Of a stretch of DNA of 37,502 bases, positions 14,709 to 23,971 are shown piece by piece (positions within the stretch are counted from its first letter, which is position 1; every line of letters starts with the position of its first letter). The notes under the pieces were generated by a model. It had not been told where the DNA came from. It saw nothing but the letters and a program-made list of their open reading frames with translations, and searched no databases. The stretch comes from Flectobacillus sp. BAB-3569 (GTDB lineage Bacteria > Bacteroidota > Bacteroidia > Cytophagales > Spirosomataceae): the NCBI RefSeq assembly GCF_002270355.1, contig NZ_NJFZ01000041.1, forward strand, positions 1 through 37,502. Direction: 5' to 3'. Position numbers and translations under genes: made by a program.

Positions 14709-16955
14709 ATGGAAAATACCAATACACAAAACCGTCGTTCGTTTTTAAAGTCTTCCATGTTGGCAGGTGGTGGACTCATGTTGAGTTTTAGTTGGCTCGC
14801 CAATGCTCAAGCTGCCGACAAAATGGCTGCCATGAATTTGCCAGACCAATGGAATGAACTCAATGGCTATATCAAAATTACGCCCGATAATGTTATCAAA
14901 ATTATTTGTCCAAACCCCGAATTTGGTCAAAACGTCATGACTTCGCTCCCGATGATGGTAGCCGAAGAATTAGACGTAGATTGGAAAAACGTGGTCGTAG
15001 AAATGGGTCCACACGATAACGTAAAATTAGGAATGCAATTCACAGGCGGTAGTAATTCTGTAAGAATGTACTGGAAACCTTTGAGAAACGCAGGGGCTTC
15101 GGCAAGGCAGATGCTTATCGAGGCGGCGGCTCAGACGTGGGGCGTACCAGCCAGTGAAATTACGACCCAAACAGGTGTTTTGTTGCATTCAAGCGGAAAG
15201 TCGGCAAAGTATGGCGAAATGGCGAGCAAGGCGGCTACTATTCCCGTTCCGAAAGAAGTAAAGCTAAAAACGCCAAAAGATTTTTCTATCGTTAGTCATT
15301 CAAAGAAAAATACAGAAGGAGTAAAAGTAGTTACGGGAAAACCGCTTTTTGGCATAGATTATAAAGTGGACGGAATGCTCATAGCCATGATTCAGCATCC
15401 GCCTGCTTTTGGGATGAAACTCAAATCTTTTGATGCTTCCCAAGCTTTAAAAATGCCGGGAATCAAAGACATTTTTAGCTTCAAACTCTATTACGATGGT
15501 TTTGAACAAGGTGGTTTTGATACCCGTACTTCCAACGAAATGATTGCCATTGTGGGTAAATCTACTTGGGAAGTAATGAACGCTCGTAAAAAAATCAAAG
15601 CCCAATGGGAACCCACTGGCGACATCAAAGAAACCATGATGGGACGAGGGGGCAAAAGAGAAGTAACCATTCCGGGCAGGTTAGAAACCACAAGCGACCA
15701 ATTGGCATTAATGGCGGAGTATGGGAAGAAACCAGCCCAACAACTCCGCAAAGATGGCGACCCAGAAACGGCTTTCATAAATGCCGCTCTGGTGATTGAA
15801 CGTACTTATAACGCTCCGTTTTTGGCCCATAATACCATGGAGCCGATGAACTTCTTCGCCCATGTTTCCGAAGATAAAGCTTTGGTAGCTGGGCCTTTAC
15901 AAGCACCGGGCTGGATGGAGCCAACACTTTCAAAAATCTTGAATTTACCTGCCGATAAAATCGAGATTCAGATGACCCGTATGGGCGGTGGTTTTGGGCG
16001 TAGAGCTTATGGGCAATATGTGTACGAAGCGGCTCGCATCTCTCAACGCTTGAAAGCTCCTGTCAAATTGATTTATACCCGTGAAGACGATATGACTTAC
16101 GGCATCTATCGCCCGATGTACACGGCTACTTACCGTGCGGCTTTAGACGCAAACAAAAACCTGATTGCTTTCCACGTAAAAGGGGGCGGTATTCCCGAAA
16201 ATCCTATTCATGCCAATCGTTTCCCTGCTGGTGCGGTGGATAATTATTTGGCTGAGGCTTGGGAAATTCCTTCTAATATTACCATTGGGGCTTTCCGAGC
16301 TCCTCGCTCAAACTTCAACGCTGCGGCCGAACAGTCTTTTTTAGACGAAGTAGCCGAAGCAATGGGCAAAGACCCAATCGCCTTTCGTCTGGATTTATTG
16401 AAACGTGCCAAAGAAAATCCAGTAGGCAAAAACAACGAATACGATGCCGACCGCTACGCTGGCGTATTGGAATTGCTTAGAGAAAAATCGGGCTGGGACA
16501 AACCCGAAAATAAAGGTAAAAAGCGTGGTGTAGCCGCTTATTTCTGTCATGCTTCTTACGCTGGTCATGTGGTGGATATAGTCATGCGTGACGGTCAGCC
16601 CTATGTTGAAAAAGTAACCAGTGCCATTGATTGCGGTATTGTGGTAAACCCCGATGCCGCCAAAAATATGGTACAAGGGGCAGTCGTAGATGGCATCGGT
16701 AATGCGTTTTACGGTGCATTGACCCATAAAAACGGAGCAGCCGAACAAAGTAATTTCCATAATTACCGCATCATTCGTCATAACGAAGCACCCAAAGAAA
16801 TAGACGTTCATTTTGTACAAAACGACATCGACCCAACGGGTCTTGGCGAGCCGCCTTTCCCTCCTGTGTTCGGGGCTGTTGCCAATGCATTGTATAAAAG
16901 CACAGGGAAGCGTTTTTACAACCAACCTTTCTCTAGCGAAATGTCGAAGTCGTAA
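14709..16955 (+). CDS. Molybdopterin-binding hydroxylase large subunit (isoquinoline 1-oxidoreductase beta type)
   Basis: 748 residues, the usual length for single-polypeptide IorB-type subunits of the xanthine dehydrogenase family. The N-terminus has a twin-arginine signal (NRRSFLKSS at 8-16, then a hydrophobic stretch ending ANAQA), so the enzyme is probably exported folded with the small subunit. Family motifs include MGGGFGRRAYGQYVYEAARI, AFRAPRSNFNAAAEQSFLDE and the C-terminal GLGEPPFPP, whose glutamate (about 714) is the expected catalytic base. Genes for cofactor insertion (XdhC type) are not in the window. The neighbouring AraC regulator and aldo/keto reductase suggest oxidation of an aldehyde or aromatic heterocycle. 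Confidence 0.92.
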   Translation: MENTNTQNRRSFLKSSMLAGGGLMLSFSWLANAQAADKMAAMNLPDQWNELNGYIKITPDNVIKIICPNPEFGQNVMTSLPMMVAEELDVDWKNVVVEMGPHDNVKLGMQFTGGSNSVRMYWKPLRNAGASARQMLIEAAAQTWGVPASEITTQTGVLLHSSGKSAKYGEMASKAATIPVPKEVKLKTPKDFSIVSHSKKNTEGVKVVTGKPLFGIDYKVDGMLIAMIQHPPAFGMKLKSFDASQALKMPGIKDIFSFKLYYDGFEQGGFDTRTSNEMIAIVGKSTWEVMNARKKIKAQWEPTGDIKETMMGRGGKREVTIPGRLETTSDQLALMAEYGKKPAQQLRKDGDPETAFINAALVIERTYNAPFLAHNTMEPMNFFAHVSEDKALVAGPLQAPGWMEPTLSKILNLPADKIEIQMTRMGGGFGRRAYGQYVYEAARISQRLKAPVKLIYTREDDMTYGIYRPMYTATYRAALDANKNLIAFHVKGGGIPENPIHANRFPAGAVDNYLAEAWEIPSNITIGAFRAPRSNFNAAAEQSFLDEVAEAMGKDPIAFRLDLLKRAKENPVGKNNEYDADRYAGVLELLREKSGWDKPENKGKKRGVAAYFCHASYAGHVVDIVMRDGQPYVEKVTSAIDCGIVVNPDAAKNMVQGAVVDGIGNAFYGALTHKNGAAEQSNFHNYRIIRHNEAPKEIDVHFVQNDIDPTGLGEPPFPPVFGAVANALYKSTGKRFYNQPFSSEMSKS

Positions 16956-16966
16956 AATGAGTGATT

Positions 16967-17126
16967 GAGCGAGTTGTGAGTTAGTGAATTGTGAGTTAGT
17001 GTTTTGATTTTTAAAAGATTACATCTTGAATTGATCAAAATTACACTTAGTTATTTCAACGTATAAGTGCCTAAAAATTGACTCATTCATTCACTAATTC
17101 ATAACTCTCTAACTCACAACTCACTT
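16967..17126. repeat. Imperfect long inverted repeat downstream of the hydroxylase operon
   Basis: The arm at about 16967-17001 (GAGCGAGTTGTGAGTTAGTG...) is inverted with mismatches at about 17089-17126 (...CTAACTCACAACTCACTTA). About 90 bp separate the arms. The arms also contain internal repeats of GTGAGTTAG/GTGAATT. This may be a terminator or an intergenic repeat of the MITE type; similar TGAGTGA/TGAGCGA words occur near 25381. Confidence 0.5.
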
Positions 17127-17249
17127 AAAGCACCGAAAGTGTAAGGCTGAAACTAGCCTAATAAAATGGTTTTTACCATTTGTCATAATACGCAAGGAAT
17201 CTTCTAGGTAATTTCAGATTTTTATGGAGGAATATATCTATCAAATACC

Positions 17250-17876
17250 ATGGGATTCTTAATAAATATTTTTGGTCCAAGCAAAGACGAAATTTGGGGA
17301 CTATTAGAGAAAGAAATAAATGCTACACTACTCAACAAAGATAGCTTTTGGCACGAGTCAAAGGTAGTGTTAGAACACAAAAATTGGACAATCATTTTAG
17401 ATGTATTTAGGCGTTCTTCGGGAAAAAGCTCTATGCCGTATACTCGGATGCGTTGTGCCTATATCAACAAAGATGACTTTAGATTTACCATTTATCCAGA
17501 AGGCATTTTCACAGATATCGCAAAATACTTCGGGATGCAGGATATTGAAATTGAAGATAAAATCTTTGACGATACCTTTGTATTAAAGAGTAAAAATCCT
17601 GATAAAATCAAAGCTTTATTTAACGATGAAAATATTAAGAATGCTTTTCTGGCGTTGAAGGATTTAACACAGTTTCAAGTAAAAGTACAAGATGATGAAG
17701 GTTTTTGGGGACAACGCTTTCCAGACGGCGTTGACGAATTGTATTTAGAAACTCTAGGTGTCATCAAAGATTTAGAAAAGCTAAAAATCATGTTTAAGCT
17801 TTTTGCAGAAATCATGGATAGACTTTGTGAAATTGGTTCGGCTTACGAAGCTCGTCCATCCATTAATTTGACTTAA
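17250..17876 (+). CDS. Conserved hypothetical protein, 208 residues
   Basis: A complete frame beginning MGFLINIFGPSKDEIWGLLE. Segments HKNWTIILDVFRRSSGKSSM and YTRMRCAYINKDDFRFTIYP, then MQDIEIEDKIFDDTFVLKSK and IKDLEKLKIMFKLFAEIMDR, look like a conserved Bacteroidota family with a beta-rich core and a C-terminal helix. No transmembrane or signal segment is evident and no catalytic motif was recognised. The gene stands alone between the hydroxylase operon and the convergent araC gene, and no function is proposed. Confidence 0.75.
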   Translation: MGFLINIFGPSKDEIWGLLEKEINATLLNKDSFWHESKVVLEHKNWTIILDVFRRSSGKSSMPYTRMRCAYINKDDFRFTIYPEGIFTDIAKYFGMQDIEIEDKIFDDTFVLKSKNPDKIKALFNDENIKNAFLALKDLTQFQVKVQDDEGFWGQRFPDGVDELYLETLGVIKDLEKLKIMFKLFAEIMDRLCEIGSAYEARPSINLT

Positions 17877-17973
17877 CTTTGAATTTGAGAAGGCTGATTT
17901 CGGAAATATTGTTCATATCAATATTTCCGAAATTCAATATTCAATGTCTCTAGCAGATATTATTCAAAAATGT

Positions 17974-18870
17974 TCAGTTCAACATTCTGTACTCGTTTGG
18001 CGTATAACCAGTACTTTTCTTAAACATTCTATTAAAATGTTGCGGGTACTTAAAACCCAAATCAAAAGCTATTTGGCTTATTGATTTTTCCTTATCAAAA
18101 ATCTTCTCTTTAGCAATATCTATTAATTTTAGGTGTATATGTTCTTGAGCCGTCTTTCCTGTTTCTTTCTTAATTAAATCTCCAAAATAATTAGGCGAAA
18201 GGTTCAACTGATTGGCGAAATATCCCACTAAGGGAAACCCTAATTCTTGTACAGTGCTTGAATGAAAATAGTTATGCAACAAATGCTCAAATTTTGAAAG
18301 TACATCATTATTAATGTTTTCACGAGTGATAAACTGTCTGTCATAAAAACGAACACAGTAATTCAGCAGTAATTCTATATTATTGGCAATGATTCTTTTG
18401 CTGTGTTTATCAACCCTTTGATTTATCTCATACTCAAGTTTACCAAACAAATCTCTGATAATCTGCTGTTCTCTCAATGACAAATGAAGTGCTTCATTTG
18501 ATTCATAAGAGAAAAAAGAGTATTGACTCATCTGTTTTCCAAGAGCCGTGCCTTTGACCAAATCAGGATGAAAAAGGAGTGCCAAACCTGTGGGCTGATA
18601 GTCTTCTTCATGACGTATTTCCACTACTTGTCCCGGCCCAAAAAACACAAGTGTACCTTCGTCATAATCATAATTATTTCGTCCATACTTCAATTCACCA
18701 CAATGTATTTCCTTCAGAAAAATAGCGTAAAACCCAAAATGCAAACGACTATTGTTGGGCAAAGCTTTTGTCATTGAATTATCATAAACGCTTATCAACG
18801 GATGCTTTGTTTCTATGCCTTTTAGCGTATTGTATTGAGAAATTTTTTCAAGCTTTATTATATGCTCCAT
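17974..18870 (-). CDS. AraC-family transcriptional regulator
   Basis: 298 residues. The N-terminal half (about 35-150) is a cupin-type sensing domain, with the HFGFYAIFLKE and LVFFGPGQVVEIRHEEDYQP segments. The C-terminal 100 residues hold two helix-turn-helix motifs; the second reads SISQIAFDLGFKYPQHFNRM followed by FKKSTGYTPNEYRML, the family signature. It is transcribed away from the aldo/keto reductase gene, and the 176-bp gap between them carries an inverted pair of sites. A site similar to one of these lies before the hydroxylase operon, so this protein probably regulates both. Confidence 0.92.
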   Translation of the reverse strand: MEHIIKLEKISQYNTLKGIETKHPLISVYDNSMTKALPNNSRLHFGFYAIFLKEIHCGELKYGRNNYDYDEGTLVFFGPGQVVEIRHEEDYQPTGLALLFHPDLVKGTALGKQMSQYSFFSYESNEALHLSLREQQIIRDLFGKLEYEINQRVDKHSKRIIANNIELLLNYCVRFYDRQFITRENINNDVLSKFEHLLHNYFHSSTVQELGFPLVGYFANQLNLSPNYFGDLIKKETGKTAQEHIHLKLIDIAKEKIFDKEKSISQIAFDLGFKYPQHFNRMFKKSTGYTPNEYRMLN

Positions 18871-18910
18871 GTCCTTAATGTTTCAACCTTTTGATGTAAA
18901 TATAGCACGA

Positions 18911-18980
18911 AGATTACTGATAAAATTTACACTGATGCTTGAATCTGTAATGATGGTATGAACATCAGTAATCTATATAC
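18911..18980. promoter_or_regulatory. Divergent regulatory region between araC-type gene and aldo/keto reductase
   Basis: AGATTACTGA (18911-18920) is perfectly inverted as TCAGTAATCT (18965-18974). The right copy is part of the box at 18953-18980 that also occurs at 13991. Such paired sites in a divergent promoter are typical for AraC regulators. Confidence 0.6.
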
Positions 18981-19040
18981 TTTTTGATAATAATTAAGAA
19001 GGAATTTTGTAAAGTCATTCAATTTTTGAATAGGGCATAA

Positions 19041-20045
<1,005 letters not shown>

Positions 20046-20263
20046 TCATGAAATAGCTACTGGTAATTTACTGCTTTTCATGATACTTACTTAAAGTTAA
20101 AAAATATCACACTTTTAAACTTTTAAACTTTTAATCTGTACTATTTTTGGGTAAGCTTACATACCAGCAAGGTAGATAAACCATAAACTTGATTGTAGTA
20201 GAATAAAACTAATCAAGAGTTTTATAATTAGTTCCACTGTAGAATTATCTAAAATAGTAATAA

Positions 20264-20722
20264 ATGAATTTAATAGAAGGAGTGCTATTTAAAAACAACG
20301 AGTATGTTGATGTTGAATATATCAACATTAGGATTGATAATGTTTGGTTAGATGAAAAACTGGATGAGTTGTACCCTGACAATATGTATAGAGGATTGAT
20401 ACCTACTCTTGTAGAATGGATGGATCGGGAAGATGAAAAAGCAGTAGTTTGGAGACGTATTTTACCAGGCAAATATGAGACGACAATTTGCCCTGTGCTA
20501 ATGTGCCCCGATGAGAACGATTTTTCCTGTACACTCATAGTTGCCGAAATTACAAATTTGGGAACTCATGTTCGATGGAGTAAACTTGGTGTAGACTTGT
20601 CAAATGAATGGGAGGCTGAAAAAGTTGGTAGCAAAGTCGAATGGTTTGAAAATGTCAAGGAAATGAATTTTGAATTTTCAGATTATATCAAAATGCTTGA
20701 TAACTTTAAAGAACGCTTATAA
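20264..20722 (+). CDS. Hypothetical protein, 152 residues
   Basis: A complete acidic protein starting MNLIEGVLFKNNEYVDVEYI, with the noticeable block WRRILPGKYETTICPVLMCP and DENDFSCTLIVAEI. No family was recognised. It is followed after 48 bp by a SUKH gene on the same strand. Size, composition and partner resemble immunity genes of polymorphic toxins, which is an inference from context. Confidence 0.65.
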   Translation: MNLIEGVLFKNNEYVDVEYINIRIDNVWLDEKLDELYPDNMYRGLIPTLVEWMDREDEKAVVWRRILPGKYETTICPVLMCPDENDFSCTLIVAEITNLGTHVRWSKLGVDLSNEWEAEKVGSKVEWFENVKEMNFEFSDYIKMLDNFKERL

Positions 20723-20770
20723 TCAAATAGAAAATGTATATTGTACCTGATTTAATACAATACTTAAATA

Positions 20771-21463
20771 ATGAATTATCAGCTCGAAAACATCAAATAT
20801 AAGCTTGAAAAGCTACGACAATTGGACAATAATCTGGAGGTTTTTGGTGCTGAAAAACATAGGTATATGCTAAACCCAACTGTTTCGATAGACACTATAA
20901 AACAGTTTGAAGTCAAACATAAGATTGTATTGCCAGAGGAATATGTCGCTTTTTTGACTACACTCGGAAATGGAGGTGCAGGACCTTTTTATGGACTTGA
21001 ACCTCTTGAAAATGCCCTTTTTGATGACTTAGATTATAAAAACAAAGAAAGGTCGTTAAATCCCAGTAAACCCTTCCTACATACTGAAGCTTGGAATATG
21101 GAATTTGAGCCAGTTGCTGAGAATGAAAATCAAGAGGAAAATGATAGGCAATATGAAGAATTTACAAGTCAGTATTTTGACAAAAAACATATGAATGGTG
21201 TTATCGCAATTTGTAATTATGGTTGCGGAATAAGTTTGAACCTAGTCGTCAATGGAAAAGAATATGGACATATTTGGACAGACGATAGAGGCAATGATGG
21301 AGGTATATACCCAACCATACAACTTGATGAAAAAGACAAAATTACCTTTTTAGATTGGTACGAACTATGGTTAGACAAGTCAATCTTAGAGATAACAGAG
21401 CAGTCTTATGCTCCACCAGTACCCAAACCTGAGCAGCAAAAACCTTGGTGGAAAATATGGTAG
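20771..21463 (+). CDS. SMI1/KNR4 (SUKH) family protein
   Basis: 230 residues. The N-terminal core VSIDTIKQFEVKHKIVLPEE followed by YVAFLTTLGNGGAGPFYGLE is characteristic of SUKH proteins, as is the C-terminal FLDWYELWLDKSI. The central NGVIAICNYGCGISLNLVVN and GHIWTDDRGNDGGIYP segments are typical for longer SMI1/KNR4 members. Known relatives are immunity proteins of contact-dependent and other polymorphic toxins. No toxin gene is adjacent. Confidence 0.9.
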   Translation: MNYQLENIKYKLEKLRQLDNNLEVFGAEKHRYMLNPTVSIDTIKQFEVKHKIVLPEEYVAFLTTLGNGGAGPFYGLEPLENALFDDLDYKNKERSLNPSKPFLHTEAWNMEFEPVAENENQEENDRQYEEFTSQYFDKKHMNGVIAICNYGCGISLNLVVNGKEYGHIWTDDRGNDGGIYPTIQLDEKDKITFLDWYELWLDKSILEITEQSYAPPVPKPEQQKPWWKIW

Positions 21464-21531
21464 AATACATGAGGATATCATTACCAACTAGCGTTGATTG
21501 AAAGTGAAAATATACAACCTACAGCATTACA

Positions 21532-22098
21532 ATGATTAGTTTTATCGAACCACATAATCCAAATTGGAAAACCGAGTTTAACAACTTGAAGAGTAAGCTA
21601 CTAACAGTCCTCGGTGACCTTAAAGTTGACATTCAACATGTTGGAAGTACGGCTATTCCCAATCTTTTTGCGAAGCCAATTTTAGACATTGACATTATTA
21701 TTGATCATAAAACGCTTCTTGATGACATTACTGCGAGGCTCATTAAAATTGGATATATAGATAGAGGAGAACAGGGAATTCCGGGACGGTTTGCCTTTCG
21801 ACAGTCTTCCGTAACAACACCCCACACAGATGATCGCAAGAAGTGGCAAGAACACCATCTTTATGTATGTTTTTCAGATAGTTTAGCCCTAAAAAACCAT
21901 CTTCTATTTCGTGATGCTTTATTGAATGACCAAGAGCTTGCAGCACAATATTCAACGTTGAAGCTCAATCTGATTAGAGAAATTGATATGACAAGAGAGA
22001 AATACACGAAACAAAAAACAGATTTTATTATTTCAGTTTTGTCAGAGCTCGGATTTGACAAAACTGAACTCAATAATATCATAAATGCAAACCTATAA
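21532..22098 (+). CDS. GrpB family protein (UPF0157)
   Basis: 188 residues. The motif IQHVGSTAIPNLFAKPILDI at about 35-54 is the GrpB/UPF0157 signature and resembles a minimal nucleotidyltransferase core (GST..D.D). HHLYVCFSDSLALKNHLLFR and the following region complete the domain. The function is unproven in most members. Its position after a SUKH gene and before a gene remnant suggests an accessory cassette. Confidence 0.88.
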   Translation: MISFIEPHNPNWKTEFNNLKSKLLTVLGDLKVDIQHVGSTAIPNLFAKPILDIDIIIDHKTLLDDITARLIKIGYIDRGEQGIPGRFAFRQSSVTTPHTDDRKKWQEHHLYVCFSDSLALKNHLLFRDALLNDQELAAQYSTLKLNLIREIDMTREKYTKQKTDFIISVLSELGFDKTELNNIINANL

Positions 22099-22107
22099 GA
22101 CTTTTGA

Positions 22108-22314
22108 AATCCTAAAAACGATTTATCAAAAATTGAGTACTGGACTAAGGTATTACAACCAAAACTTCATTGGTCAAACGGTCAATCAAATGCAGTGGGG
22201 GCTCCAATGAATGTATTAAAACTTAGGTTTATAAATAGTGACCGATTAATTTTTGTAACACAATATGATGGTATTGGAATATATGATGGTGAGACACTTA
22301 TTATGACAAAATAG
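22108..22314 (+). pseudogene. Gene remnant, C-terminal 68 codons without a start
   Basis: The frame opens after TGA at 22105 and runs to TAG at 22312 with protein-like content: KIEYWTKVLQPKLHWSNGQS, then GAPMNVLKLRFINSDRLIFV and DGIGIYDGETLIMTK. There is no ATG before the middle of the stretch. It is probably the tail of a deleted gene; the family is not recognised. Confidence 0.5.
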
Positions 22315-22459
22315 CTATTTTAGTGCTTGTAATTCCTTTGAATAGCTCATAATCACATCAAAATGTATATAGGTAATCAATACCCGCATCCGTTCTTATT
22401 TTTATGAAATACTACAAAAGTTGAATGGATTTTGTTGTAGGTCCGATTTGCGATTTTTG

Positions 22460-23647
22460 CTATACTTTTTTCACATTACTTAACTCTTTCATAAGATTGT
22501 GGAGTGGAGTTGCAATCACGTCGTCGGCAAAAGGGAACACTTCTTTTCCTGGATATACTACATAGCGTTTGGTAGCCTTTATATCTTCACATGCCAAATA
22601 AAAACCTTTGGAAACTTTAGGAGCACTCGAACGTTTTACCTCGATGGCGTATCTTTCTTGATTGTTGAGCTCTATTACCAAGTCGATTTCTGCTCCAGCA
22701 GAGGTTCTATAAAACCAAGTAGTTGCTCCTTGAGGCAAACATGAAATGATATTTTCTATCACAAACCCCTCCCAACTTGCTCCTACCACTGGATGACTTA
22801 ATAAATCCTCTAATGAATTAATGTTGAGTAAAGCATGTGTCAATCCACTATCTCTAATATAAACTTTTGGGGTTTTGACTAATCGTTTGCCTACATTGCC
22901 CGACCAAGGATAGAGTGTCCTTACAAGAAATAAATCCTCAAGTAGTTCAATATATCGTTTTACGGTTGGGATTGTGATACCTAAGCTTGCCCCTAATTGC
23001 GCTGTATTGAGTTGACTTCCCTGCGTATGTGCAAGCATTGTCCATAATCTGCGTAATGAGATAGCAGGTATTCTACTACCAAATTGTGGAACGTCTCTTT
23101 CTAAGTACGTGACAATAAAGTTTTGTCGCCACCTAAAACTCCCTGCATCACTTTTTGAAAGAATACTATCCGGAAATCCACCTCTAAGCCAAAGTGATTC
23201 CATATCAGCTTGAGTTGAGTCTTCAATTTCAAGTACATTGAAGCCCGAAAGTTCTTGATAAGCAATCCTTCCAGCCAAAGATTCGGAAGATTGTTTCAGT
23301 AATTCGAGTGATGCAGAGCCCAAAATCAAGAATTGACAGGTTCTAAAGCCAGCCCTACGACGACGGTCTATTACCCCACGCAACACCGCAAATAATTCTG
23401 GAGTGCGTTGGATTTCATCAAGGATGATAAGCTTGCCTTTATGTAATTCAAAATATGCTTCAGGATCTGAAAGCTTAGCTTGATCGGCCAGACTTCCTAA
23501 ATCTAAATAAATAGCGTCAGGTGTTAGGGTACTTGCAATTTCCTCTGCCAAGGTTGTTTTTCCAACCTGACGAGGTCCAAGAATACTAACAGCGGGAAAC
23601 TCACCTAATAATTCTGTAATTTCCGATTGACTTTTTCTTTTAATCAT
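22460..23647 (-). CDS. AAA-type ATPase with DUF4143 domain
   Basis: 395 residues from ATG at 23647 (MIKRKSQSEITELLGEFPAV); an earlier start at 23755 would add a hydrophobic leader and is unlikely. Walker A is GPRQVGKTT near residue 24, Walker B is LIILDEIQ, and the sensor region ends FLILGSASLELL. The C-terminal half carries a winged-helix-like segment and DUF4143, with FYRTSAGAEIDLVIELNNQE and IEVKRSSAPKVSKGF, a PD-(D/E)XK-like nuclease pattern (D, E-x-K). The family is widespread and mobile, and a role in DNA or defence processes is suspected but not proven. An inverted repeat TTGTAATTATATATACAAT lies upstream. Confidence 0.9.
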   Translation of the reverse strand: MIKRKSQSEITELLGEFPAVSILGPRQVGKTTLAEEIASTLTPDAIYLDLGSLADQAKLSDPEAYFELHKGKLIILDEIQRTPELFAVLRGVIDRRRRAGFRTCQFLILGSASLELLKQSSESLAGRIAYQELSGFNVLEIEDSTQADMESLWLRGGFPDSILSKSDAGSFRWRQNFIVTYLERDVPQFGSRIPAISLRRLWTMLAHTQGSQLNTAQLGASLGITIPTVKRYIELLEDLFLVRTLYPWSGNVGKRLVKTPKVYIRDSGLTHALLNINSLEDLLSHPVVGASWEGFVIENIISCLPQGATTWFYRTSAGAEIDLVIELNNQERYAIEVKRSSAPKVSKGFYLACEDIKATKRYVVYPGKEVFPFADDVIATPLHNLMKELSNVKKV

Positions 23648-23755
23648 CCTTGTAATTATATATACAATTATTAGATTTACAAGGATGAAATTAGTGTAAA
23701 ATAGTAAAATACACAAAAATATAGACCAAAAAAGGTTCATATGTAAACTCCCCAA

Positions 23756-23971
23756 AAATAGTACGGATTAAAAGAAGTATAATTTTTTAACTTTAGGTAT
23801 ATGCGATTTTATATTTCTTATATTGTTTTTAACCCTAATATTCATCGAATATTGCTAAAATACATCATATATCATTTTATTTGATTGTTGAATTATTGAA
23901 AATATATTTGTTTTTTAAATAATAAAAAGTAATATTGAGTGTAATACAATAACCTTAACATACTTGCTAAC
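23756..23971. other. AT-rich divergent intergenic region
   Basis: Promoter region between the ATPase and the subtilase gene. No specific site could be assigned. Confidence 0.4.
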
